Source of the DNA: a virus
Reading direction: 5' to 3' (one strand)
IMG/VR virus record: IMGVR_UViG_3300046642_001282
Coordinates: 1-34,838 of that record
DNA length: 34,838 nt
A program made the translations under genes and the position numbers. This document shows, piece after piece, positions 14,459 to 23,800 of the stretch; positions within the stretch are counted from its first letter, which is position 1; each line of letters starts with the position of its first letter. The notes beneath the pieces are model-generated. The model did not search any database, was not told the origin of the DNA, and saw nothing but the letters and a program-made list of their open reading frames with translations.

Positions 14459-14470
14459 TAACGTCGCGCG
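14459..14470 (-). promoter_or_regulatory. CGCGACGTTA motif upstream of major capsid gene
   Basis: The minus strand reads CGCGCGACGTTAGCCC, ending 107 nt before the capsid start and beginning 33 nt after the protease stop. One of four copies; candidate late promoter or activator element. Confidence 0.45.
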
Positions 14471-14503
14471 CTCAACTCGCAGGCGCTGCGCGCGATGTCG
14501 GTG

Positions 14504-16657
14504 TCAGGCGCGGAGGGCGGCGAGCTGCGACTTGACCTCGTCGGGGTCCAGGACGGCCCGGTCCTTGGGCTTGATCGGCGTGTACGGCTCTTCGTCGTCT
14601 TCGCCCTCGCCATCGGAGCCCCACTGTTCGGAGCCCTCCTCGTCGTCCCACAGGTCGACCGGCGGCGTCGATGTCGGCTCGCCTTCTGTGTCGTCCGGGA
14701 GTTCCTCGTCGGCGTCGGCCGGTGCTTCCTCGTCGGGAAGGGGGTCGTCACCGACGTCCTCGTCCTCGTCGTCGTGCGGGAGGTCCTGCTGCTTGGTGGT
14801 GGGGACGGGGGCGCCCTTCTTGGCGAGGACGGCGAGGAGGCGTTCCACGCTCGGCTGGAGCGTGCCGACCTCGTCGGGGGTGGCGTCGGAGACGGTGATG
14901 AGGGCAGTCGCATCGTCGAGGGCCTGCGCGGACGGCTTCATGAACCGGGCGTCGACCTCCTCGTCGGCGCTGGCCGGTCTCTCCTTGCCGTCGACGGGCA
15001 CGGCGACCGTGGCGAGTTCCACGGGCTGCGGCGTTCCGAGGTCCACGTCGAAGCCGTCGACCGTGTAAGAGACGGCGTACGTGGTGTTCTCGCCGCGGTC
15101 ACAGACGACGACGATGGCCCGGTCTGGGTAGGTCGCTTCGACGCTGGTGAACGAGTCCTCGCCGCAGTCGAAGAGGGAGCGGGCAGCCTCCGCGATGCGG
15201 TTGCGGAGCTGCTCGTACGAGTACGGGGTGGGCGCGGGCATGGCGGACTCCAGGGGCAGGTTCTTTGCTTCGAGGACAGCGGCGAGAGCGCTTTTGCTCT
15301 CGGCGGCGTGGGTGGCGGGGTAGATGCCGAGGGCGTCGTGATGGCGGAGGTTGCAGTAGCCCTTGGCGTCTTCGGGCCCCATGTGCTTGGCGGCGATGGC
15401 CACGCAGCGGTCGAAGTCGCCGGGGCTGCCCCAGCCGATGCGGGAAGCGCCGTCGCCGCGCGCATACCAGTCACGCAACTGCTCGGCGTGGCCTCGGCTG
15501 TGGTCGATTCCGCCTGCGGACTTCGCTTCCAGCAGGACGGAGGCCGCGGTCTTGGCCTCCATGCTGGCCTGCGGGGTATCGGCGTCGACGGGCGGACCGG
15601 ACAGCGAGATCGAGGTCTTCTTCGACCCCTGTACGACCACGACTTCGTCGAAGCGCACCGGTATCTGGGGGAACGGCGCAACGCCGGGCAGCCGGTAGCC
15701 GAGGGTGATGTGCGGGGTGAATCCGTGGTCCTCGCGGAACTTGTCCGCGTACACGGAGAGCCGCAGAGCGTCAGCGATCCGCGTGCGGAGTTCGCTGAGT
15801 CCGGCGACGTCGACCGGCACCCAGGTGACCTCGCCTTCCCCCGTGTCCGGGAAACGGCCGACCCCGCCGATGCTGCCCTCCAGCGGGTTGGCATCTGTGA
15901 GCGCGCTGCGCACCAGGTCGGCCAGGTCGTCCGGGTGGCCGCCGAGCGCGGCCGCATCACCCAGGTACGCCAGGGTGATGTGCAGCTCTCGGGGAGGTGT
16001 GCCCTCCGGCTGGGCGATCCGCTCCGCGGAGTCCCGAGGCAGGTACAGGGCGATCATGGCGCCCTGATCGACTTGCTGCTCGGCGTCCTTGTGGTCGAGC
16101 TCGATCGCCGACCAGGTCGACTTGTGCTCGATCTCCTCCCCGGACAGGCCCGACTTGACCTCCAGCGACCGGGTCAGCGGGTGCGCCCCATGCAGAACGG
16201 GACTGACCTCGTACAGGTCCAGAGAGTGAATGATCCGTACGCCGTCGTGCCGCTTGCTGGCCGCGCCGGGCGGCACCTTGTAGCCGATGGAGAACGCCGC
16301 TTCACCGTGCTCGTGCCACTGCCGGACCTGTTCATACACGTCGCGTCCGCGGGCCGTGCGCATGTTGAACTGGACGAGAGCAACCAGCGCGCCGGCCTCC
16401 TTGGGCCACACGGCGCCACCGGGGATCGTTGCGAAGCGCGGGTCTCCGGGCTTCCACTCCTCGATCTCCAGAACAACCCCGATGGGGTCCTTCCACTCGT
16501 GGTGGAAGACGGTCTTCACCCGCCGGGTCGCCAGGGTTCTGGTGAAGGCTCCCGGAAGGATGAGGTCACTGACCTCGTCGACAACACCCGTGACAGCGAA
16601 GATCGCTCGTGCGGTGCCGTGACGAATGGACGGCTTGCGGGGTGGGGGGCTCGGCAC
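14504..16657 (-). CDS. Prohead protease / 2H phosphoesterase / scaffold fusion
   Basis: A 717-residue multidomain protein; the start is GTG 16657 with GGAGG 8 nt upstream. Residues 10-165 are an HK97-type prohead protease: FHHEW at 51-55 supplies the His, AFSIGY at 121-126 the Ser, and LYEVSPVLHGAHPLT closes the fold. Residues 200-345 are a 2H (LigT/2'-5' RNA ligase-like) phosphoesterase with both HxT motifs intact: ELHITLAYLG (H226, T228) and PHITLGY (H316, T318). Residues 383-452 form a module with SPGDFDRCV and KGYCNLRHHDALG, known to me from actinophage head proteins. Residues 560-717 are extremely acidic and scaffold-like, ending VLDPDEVKSQLAALRA. K-S/T/N sites preceded by LEV, MEA or LEA occur at each domain border (after 168, 369, 379 and 465), so self-cleavage is likely. 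Ordinary prohead proteases are near 200 residues. Confidence 0.9.
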   Translation of the reverse strand: MPSPPPRKPSIRHGTARAIFAVTGVVDEVSDLILPGAFTRTLATRRVKTVFHHEWKDPIGVVLEIEEWKPGDPRFATIPGGAVWPKEAGALVALVQFNMRTARGRDVYEQVRQWHEHGEAAFSIGYKVPPGAASKRHDGVRIIHSLDLYEVSPVLHGAHPLTRSLEVKSGLSGEEIEHKSTWSAIELDHKDAEQQVDQGAMIALYLPRDSAERIAQPEGTPPRELHITLAYLGDAAALGGHPDDLADLVRSALTDANPLEGSIGGVGRFPDTGEGEVTWVPVDVAGLSELRTRIADALRLSVYADKFREDHGFTPHITLGYRLPGVAPFPQIPVRFDEVVVVQGSKKTSISLSGPPVDADTPQASMEAKTAASVLLEAKSAGGIDHSRGHAEQLRDWYARGDGASRIGWGSPGDFDRCVAIAAKHMGPEDAKGYCNLRHHDALGIYPATHAAESKSALAAVLEAKNLPLESAMPAPTPYSYEQLRNRIAEAARSLFDCGEDSFTSVEATYPDRAIVVVCDRGENTTYAVSYTVDGFDVDLGTPQPVELATVAVPVDGKERPASADEEVDARFMKPSAQALDDATALITVSDATPDEVGTLQPSVERLLAVLAKKGAPVPTTKQQDLPHDDEDEDVGDDPLPDEEAPADADEELPDDTEGEPTSTPPVDLWDDEEGSEQWGSDGEGEDDEEPYTPIKPKDRAVLDPDEVKSQLAALRA

Positions 16658-16673
16658 GGCGGGGACCTCCAGG

Positions 16674-16696
16674 GCGCGGGGTGATCAAACCCGCGC
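16674..16696 (-). promoter_or_regulatory. Leader hairpin before the protease gene
   Basis: GCGCGGG and CCCGCGC (7 perfect pairs, 9-nt loop) end three bases before the ribosome binding site of the protease fusion. It may insulate or modulate expression from the upstream small genes. There is no T-run. Confidence 0.45.
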
Positions 16697-16716
16697 ACCG
16701 TGCCCCCGCCGGGGCC

Positions 16717-16914
16717 TTACCGTCCCGCGCTGTCCTCCTGGGACCCCTGGGGCTCCTGGGACTGCTGGAAGCCGAGTGTCCAGTAGCGGGCCTTGAAGCG
16801 CTCCTCGGGCTTGCCGTCTGCGTCGTAGGGGCAGTCCGCCTCTGTCTTGCCAGCCGCGGCCGCAGCGTGCGCCTCGGCGGCCACGGCGAGCGCGGTGGCG
16901 CGGTCCATCGCCAC
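16717..16914 (-). CDS. Small hypothetical protein, 65 residues
   Basis: The start is the GTG at 16914, right after the previous TAA, with GGGAGG 7 nt upstream; the ATG at 16908 is an alternative. The N-terminal half is an Ala-rich helix (ATALAVAAEAHAAAAAG). The rest includes CPYDADGKPEERFKARYWTLGF and a Gln/Glu-rich end. The CPY..DG.....RF..R.WV-like pattern recalls a small actinobacterial phage and plasmid family whose role I do not know. It is coupled to the acidic protein upstream and sits just before the protease. Confidence 0.7.
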   Translation of the reverse strand: MAMDRATALAVAAEAHAAAAAGKTEADCPYDADGKPEERFKARYWTLGFQQSQEPQGSQEDSAGR

Positions 16915-17601
16915 TTACTTGCCTCCCTTCTTCGGCTTGCGGGCCCCGGGGAACGGCGCGTCGCCGTTCTCGTCGTCCTCCTCCTCGTCAGGGGACTCTT
17001 CCATATCCGGATCTTCCGTGGCCGACTCCGTCAACTCGTCGCCCTCCTCGTCGGCGTCGGCGAAGGGATCGTCCTCGGAGCCGGCGGTCTCCGCGGCCGC
17101 GGGATCGTCGGCGTACGGGTTCGGCGCTTCGTTCTCGGCTGGGTCTTCCTGCCCGCCAGGAGCGCCGGCCGGGTCTGCGCCCGGGTCACTTGACCCGGGC
17201 TTCGTACTGGTGCGCTGCATCTGCGCGCCGTCGACGTCGAGAGCCCAGGCGGCTTCGTCGCTGTACCGCCACACCTGTCCGGTCGCGTCCCGCACCCAGC
17301 CCGTGACCGTGCCATCCGCAGCGCGGTCCAGCCAGGCCTCCTCGCCGTCCTTGCCGGTGAACGCGGCGAACGCGCTGGCCGGATCGGTCTCGTCACCCTC
17401 GTCGTACGGGTCCCCGGCCCACGGCCGCGAGTCGTCGTGTGCTGGCGGCTGAAGTTCGTCGGAGGGAGCGGGCGGGCCCGGCGGCGCCCCGCTGGCCGGT
17501 TGCGCGGGCAGGGCCTTGATGGAGAACGCGAATCGAGTAGTGGTCACGGCGGGGAGGGTGAAGGGCACGGCCGGCTTGTGTCCCGGCCAGCCGTGCCCCA
17601 A
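16915..17601 (-). CDS. Acidic low-complexity protein, possible scaffold or head accessory
   Basis: Up to 228 residues, very acidic. The start is uncertain: TTG at 17601 lies 3 bases after the previous stop, but GTG at 17568 or 17547 (giving an N-terminus near TTTRFAFSIKALPAQPA) is equally plausible, and none has a well-placed ribosome binding site. A short folded segment around EEAWLDRAADGTVTGWVRDATGQVWRYSDE resembles a small beta-hairpin module; the remainder is Pro/Gly then Asp/Glu-rich with a basic tail (RKPKKGGK). Composition and the place just ahead of the protease fit a scaffold or a capsid-internal protein. Function is not recognised. Confidence 0.7.
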   Translation of the reverse strand: MGHGWPGHKPAVPFTLPAVTTTRFAFSIKALPAQPASGAPPGPPAPSDELQPPAHDDSRPWAGDPYDEGDETDPASAFAAFTGKDGEEAWLDRAADGTVTGWVRDATGQVWRYSDEAAWALDVDGAQMQRTSTKPGSSDPGADPAGAPGGQEDPAENEAPNPYADDPAAAETAGSEDDPFADADEEGDELTESATEDPDMEESPDEEEDDENGDAPFPGARKPKKGGK

Positions 17602-17604
17602 CCC

Positions 17605-17838
17605 TCAACTACCTTGCTCGACCAGGCGGGTTCGCTGGCGCAGCAGCGCGAGCACTGCCTGCGGGGCGCCAGGGTCCAGTTCCCGGCGGGGCCCGAGCGG
17701 GCCAAGCAGCACCTGGTTCCCCGTGTGCTGCTCGACCAACGCCCGGATCCGGGCCGAGCCGACCACTGGCTGGTCGGCCCGGCCCGTGATCTCGACCTGG
17801 TACGGGCAACCGTCTTCAAGAACTCCGGTCGCCAACAT
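17605..17838 (-). CDS. Small hypothetical protein, 77 residues
   Basis: The ATG at 17838 follows a strong GGAGG box and begins 12 bases after the stop of the giant gene, so it is co-transcribed with it. A beta-strand/turn pattern (CPYQVEITGRADQPVVGSARI) precedes a helix (RALVEQHTG) and a second helix (PQAVLALLRQRTRLVEQ). I do not recognise it. Its place between the giant protein and the acidic protein, in the pre-capsid block, suggests a virion-linked role. Confidence 0.7.
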   Translation of the reverse strand: MLATGVLEDGCPYQVEITGRADQPVVGSARIRALVEQHTGNQVLLGPLGPRRELDPGAPQAVLALLRQRTRLVEQGS

Positions 17839-17849
17839 GCGGCCTCCTT

Positions 17850-20800
17850 CTATCGGGTGGCGAGCAGTCCGAGGAGGAACGCCCGAAGGTCGTCGTCCTC
17901 GTACCAGTCGCCGTTGAACAGGGACAGCAGGGCCTGCGGCAGGACCACGTCCGCTCGGTCCGACTCCGCGTTGCTGAACAGTCGCGCGAACAGCTCGTCG
18001 ACGCTGGAGCGGCGAGCACCGACACGGCCCGTGTGGGTGCGGGCGTACCGGTATACCTCCTGGGCTGCCAGAAGGTCCGGCTGCGCCTGCTGAAGGTGCA
18101 CCAAGAGTGCGTACGCGGCCGTACCGAGGCCTCCGTCACCAAGGTCGGCGACGGACACCGTCCGGCTATGCGGGTCGTAGCCACCAACCGCTGCGTCCCG
18201 CGCGTGCACGAGACGCCGGTCCGTCGGGGCCAGCCAGTCCCGAGGGACGAACCGCTGCACGCCGTTCAGCGCTCGGGCAGCGTCACCGTCGCTGCCCGGG
18301 GACATGATCAGCGCCGACGAACCGCTGGGGCCCATCTCCCGCACCGACGCCAACGCATCGGCGACGACGTCGGGCAACGCAGTCGTGTACGCGGCGCGCA
18401 TCCGGTCTGCTTCCACACGGGCATCGGCAGCCTCGGCACGCGCAGCCGCCAACTCCAGCGTGTAGTCCGGGTTCACGCTGTGCCCGACGGGGTGGGCAGC
18501 GAGGTTCCGGGCCCGCCGCTCGGTCGTGTCCGCGTACGCGGCCGCCAGACGCAGGTTGGTGTGGGGGTCGTCGCCGTGATCCGGGAGTACGGCCGCGAGC
18601 CGGGCGTTGATCTCCTGGTCCATGTCGACGCCAGCGGCCCGCAGCGCGGCAAGGTGCCGCATCGCGGTAGCACCAGGGCCCCGGTCCGCAGCCCGGTCCG
18701 GCGCCCAGCGCATGCCGTCTTGTACCGCTGGGAGTTCCCCGGCGGCCAGAGCTCGGCGCGTCGCGCCCTGGTACCAGCGGGCCCGCCGCGACGTCTGCCC
18801 GAAGCGGCCGGGAGCCGGCATGAGCCGCGCCCAGTGCGCGATGCGCTCACCGAGGCCTTCCCCGTCGCCGGGAGCAGGGAGATCGGCGGCTTGGGCGATG
18901 CGGTGCAGTCGCCGTGTCTCCGGCCACGCCTTCACCCGGGCCACCAGGCGCTCACGGAACCTGCGGAAGGCCTCCGAGTTCCACGCTTGCCGCGCGGCCC
19001 GCAGCAGGGCCTGCACCATGGCGATGATGCGGCGGCCGATCCTCATGAGCAGCGCGAGGACCTGCGGCAGAACTCGCTGCCGCGTCGCGGGCGGCAGGTT
19101 CCGGACGATCCGTCGGGCGGTCGCCTGCCGGGTCGCCTCCATACGCCCGGTCAGGACACGGCCCAGCCGCAGCGCGTCCTCGTCGCTCAAGCCGTCGCCG
19201 AAGGCCTGCCGGGCGAGCGTCATCAGCGCGTCGTCGACGTGCCGGGCGATGGTCTCCCCGGTCTCCCCGGTGCCGTCCCGGCGCGCGGCCGGGACGCCGA
19301 TCTGGTCCGGAATCATTCGCAGCAGGTCCGCGGCACGGTTCGCCGTGTCCTGCGCGCTCTCGCCGTCGAGCGGCTCCAGGTCGTTGATGGTGCGCAGTAC
19401 CGCCCGGACCGCGGCCGCGCGGGCGCGTAGCCGTTCGGCCTTGAGTCGCTTGAAGGCCTGCGACCGCTCCGGGCCGGTGATCCCGGCCGCGTTGAGGGCG
19501 TCCACGGCGTCCTGCCGGGCCTGCTGCATGGGAACCAGCAGTGCCTCGGTGGTGACCCGCTCGGCGACCTGCTGGCGCAACTGATGGATGCTGCCCGCGG
19601 GCTCGGTGCCGGCGATGGCCGAGTCGACGACGGCGCGGGCCACCCGGTTGGGGTGCCCGGCCACGATGTCGTCGGTGGAGGGCGCCGGGTTCGGGTCACG
19701 ACGCGGGGCGTCCGCGCCCTCCGGGTCGGGCAGTTCGGGAAGCTGCCACAGCGGCTGATCCCCGGGCAGAGTGCGCGAGTGCGTATCCCCGGCGGCGTCC
19801 CGCACCGTCACCTGCCGCACCCCGCCGAGGAGGTCGTCGATCCCGACGACCGTGTACGTGGAGACGTTGTTCGCGTCGTCCTCGTCGGGCAGGGCGATCG
19901 TGTCGCCCACGCCGAGGTCGTTGACCGTTCCCTGCGCCGAGCGGGCGTTGGTGTCGCTGCTGGTACGGCCGGCCGCCTCGTCCAGATGCGCAGCGGCGCG
20001 GCGGGCCGCGCGCCCTTCCGCAGTGTCCGGGGTCGACGTGGCACGCAACGAGTCGGCCAGACCGGTGGCCTGCCCCGAAGTGACGGGCAGGTCCTGCCCG
20101 ATACGGGTCACGGCCTGCTGCACGTCGGGGTCGTCCGAGGGCGCCGTGCCGTGGTCGGCGATGGCGTCCCGCTCCTCCGGGGAGAGCTGCGGGTCCACGG
20201 TGTCACCGATGACCGGGTCGACCGCCTGCGGCTCCTCCAACACCCGCAGGTCGACGTCTTCATCGTCGACGGCGGGGGCTTGGCCGCCCTCGCCGACCAG
20301 GCGGGTCACCGGAGCGTCCGCCGTGGTGTCGATGTGGGAGGCCTCCCCAGTACGGGTGTCGGCGACGTCGAGCTGAACCCGGTCGCCGTCCTCGTCACGG
20401 CCGATGACGGCCACGGTGCGGGGGCCGTCAGCGCCGTCGTGGACGATGACGTCACCCTCGCTGAGGGAGCCGGCCGTGGCCGGTACGACGTCCGCCGTGT
20501 TCGTACGGTCCTCGGGTTCCCTGTCGCGGACTTCGCCCACGGTACGCAGGTCCGTGACCGGCATGGGCTTGATGCCCTCGCGGGTGGCGACCTGCACGCT
20601 GTCCCCGTCGACACCCTCGACGGTGCCGAGCATGTTGCCGTCCCGGTCGCTGACCACGTGGCCGTTGCGGACACGCTGACCCTCCGGTGTCCAGCCGGTG
20701 GGCCGGGCGGAGCCTCCGTCAGTGACGGTCACCGACGACGGGGCGAGGCCCGTTTCCTGCTTGTCGTCGCCCCAACTCACGGACACCGTAGACGCGTTGG

Positions 20801-23800
20801 CGCCGGTGACCACGCCCTCCCGGCCGCCGTCGTCCTGGACGAGGCTGCCCGGGAACAGGCCGCGACCAGAGCGGTCGGTGGCGATGCGGTCGGCGATGTT
20901 CCCCGTGAGAACGTCGCCCTCCGCACCGGTGACGAGGGAGCTGTCGGCCCGCTCACGCTCGTCGCTTACCTCACCCGTGGCACGGGCGGCCGAGGCGTCG
21001 AGCGGCGTCCACACCGGGGAACGGTCACCGCTGCTGCCGTCCTTGGTCTCCGAGACGAGCGTCATGAACATCTCCGTGCTGCGGCCCTTGCGGGACACAG
21101 CGCGGCGCTGCGGCGCCTGAATGACGTACCCGGACAGGGTGCGCGACTTCCCGGCGCGGGTGGTCCCCTCGATACGGACGACGTCGCCGAGCGTAAGGTC
21201 GCTGACGCTGACCCACTCCGCGGTACGGCCGCCGATCGGTTCCGGCGCGGGCCGCTCCTCGGGCACGTCGACGCCCGGAGAAGGCACATCCTCTGCCGAG
21301 TTGGGCGCTGCGGGCACAGCGGCCCCAGCATCCCGCCCAACGGCTGGCTCGGATACAGCAGGCACTGCCACGCCAGCGTCCTGTCCGACGGCTGCCTCAG
21401 GCGCTGTCTCACCCGTGCGGGGGCGGCGCATGGCACGAGCCCGGACCGGATCGGCGACCCAGTGCACTCCGTGGACCAGCCGCTTGACCTTGTTGCCGTC
21501 CAGGTCGAACTTGCCGCTCTCGGAGTCGTCTCCACCGCCAATGTCGTAGTCACCCATCACGCCGAACGGGAAGTCGAGCCCCTGCCCGACCGAACCGCGA
21601 CTGAGGTAGGCCGGGTGTTCGTCCGCGGTACCGCGCTCCGACCACTCGGCTGGCCCGCCGGGGGTGTCCGGATAGGTGAAGACGTGGAAGGAGTCGACCT
21701 CGTCACCCGCCTGCAGATCATCGGCGTGGTGGACGGGGATCGTGTATCCGTCCCGCTCGGACGTGGCACGCCACTTCGGGTAGTGCTCGTCCAGACGCTG
21801 CTCGTCGAGCAGCAGCAGACGCGCCTTGGTGCGATCGTAGAGCCGGTCCTCTTCGTCGAACTTGTCCACGAGGGCCTTAGCCACAGCCACGCCCAGGTTC
21901 TCGCCGTCCGATCCGATGAACGCGCGGGCCCGCTCGGGCGCGTCAGGGGCATCCCACGGGAACGGGTTGCCGTCGCGGTCTCGGATGCCCTCCAGGGCCT
22001 CGGTGTACGCGATGGCCTGCTCGCGAGTGATGTTGTACGGGTCGAACAGAGAGTTCATCGACCCGGGCGCCAGAATGCGCCACTGGAGACCACTCCGGTT
22101 GCCGTGCTTGAACTTGCCGATAGCAAGCCGACCGCCGGGGCTCAGCTCCAGCGTCTTGCTCTTGATGACGTCGTCCAGGCGCTGACGCATGTCCCAGTTG
22201 CCACCAGGACCGGGATCGTCGAGCTCGCCGGCGTGCAGGTGGTCCCGGAGCGCGGCGACATCACTGAAGCGGGGCTTCGACGCGTCGAACGTGTCGACCT
22301 CCGCCTCCGGCTCGGCGTCGGCGTCTGCCGCGTCCGCAGGAAGTGCGGTCTCACCACGGGCGGCCCGCTGCTGCTCCTCCCAATCCCACCGGTCGAGGCG
22401 TTCGGACTGCCGCTTCTGCTCGCGGAACTGGTTGTAGGTGACGCGACCGCCGTTCTGATCGAACCACTCGATCAGCTCGTCGGACGCGTACCGGCGCCAC
22501 GCGTCATTGGCGGACAGGAAGCCGCCGTTGAAGACGTCGTCCTCGCTGTACCCCTTGCGCTTCCCCTCCTTGTTGAGCAGCGAACCGCCACGCATCGCGT
22601 TGTCGGCCCGGTTCCGGCGCTCTTCGTGCCACATCTGGTATTCGTCGCGAAGCTGCTGGTCCTTCGACGGGCGCTTGGGGCGGACGATCTCCGGCGCGAC
22701 GTCCAACTGGCCGAAGCCCAGGGCCTCGTCCATGGCCTTGTTCTCGGCCTCACGCTCTTCCTCGGTTACCGGAGGCGTCTGCGACAGCACGTCACGAAGC
22801 TGGTCGGCCGGCGGGAACCGGCGGTCCATCTCGGCGGCGTACCGCTCCCAGTCCTCGGCGTTGAAGGCCTGGTGCGGGAACGATTCCAGTTCGAGGTCCG
22901 ACAGGATCGACAGATCCTCTGGCAGCGCGGACGGCTCCTCGCGGGCCTCGTCCGCCTCGAAGGCGTCGCGTTGGGCGCGCATCGCCTCGACCAGGTTCCG
23001 GCCCTGCCCGTCACGCCACCCGCGGACAGCAGCCGAGTCGAGATCGCCGTTCCAGGCGAACGGCGTGCCGTCGGCCCCGGTCAACTGCTCGTACCGGTTG
23101 GCGAGTTCGCGGGCCTCGGGTGCGCTGTACGCGCTCACCGCAGTGTTGCCCGCACCGCCGAATCCGGCTCCGGTGCGAGCGTGGGCGAAGTACCACAGGG
23201 CGGGCTGGCCGTCGGCCAGGGCCTCATGATCGTCAGTCCACGTCACCAGGCCACTGCCCTCGGACTGCGTCAGCGTCGGGTTGTCGGCGAGGCGCTGCAG
23301 GAAGTCCCGGTGCTCCGGGGTATCCATGCCTGCGGGCAGATCGCGGCCCGTTCGGTACGCGTCCCGCAGCCCACCGAGACCGCTGGAGTCGTCATCGTCC
23401 CGGAGATCGCGGTTGTTGCGCTCCGGGATGTGCGGGACAAGCGGGCGGCCCGGACCGCCGCTGTCAGGCCGGTTGCTGCCACGGTTCCGGCGGTCCCGGC
23501 GACGCCGACGACGAGCGCGGTCGTCTGTCCCCTCATCGTCGTCCCCGTCAGGGGTGCCGTCGTCGTTGCGGTCGTTGTCCGGTTCAGGGGTACCGCTGCC
23601 TCCGTCGCCGCTTGTCTCGTCCGGCGCGGCGCCATCAAGGTCCCCACGGTCACGGTCACGGTCCTCGCGGTCCGAGTCGTCCCGGCCGAACTCCTCCTCC
23701 TGGCCCTGTCCTTGGCCGTTGTCGCCGTCGCTATCGTCTCGTTCGCCGGGGCCCGCCGCGTCGTCCTGAGGGCCGCTCAGGCTCGGCAGGCCCTGCTCCC

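Noticed and set aside
12945-16684. Long plus-strand open frames opposite capsid and protease
   Set aside because: Both are mirror images of well-supported capsid and protease genes and have no features of their own.
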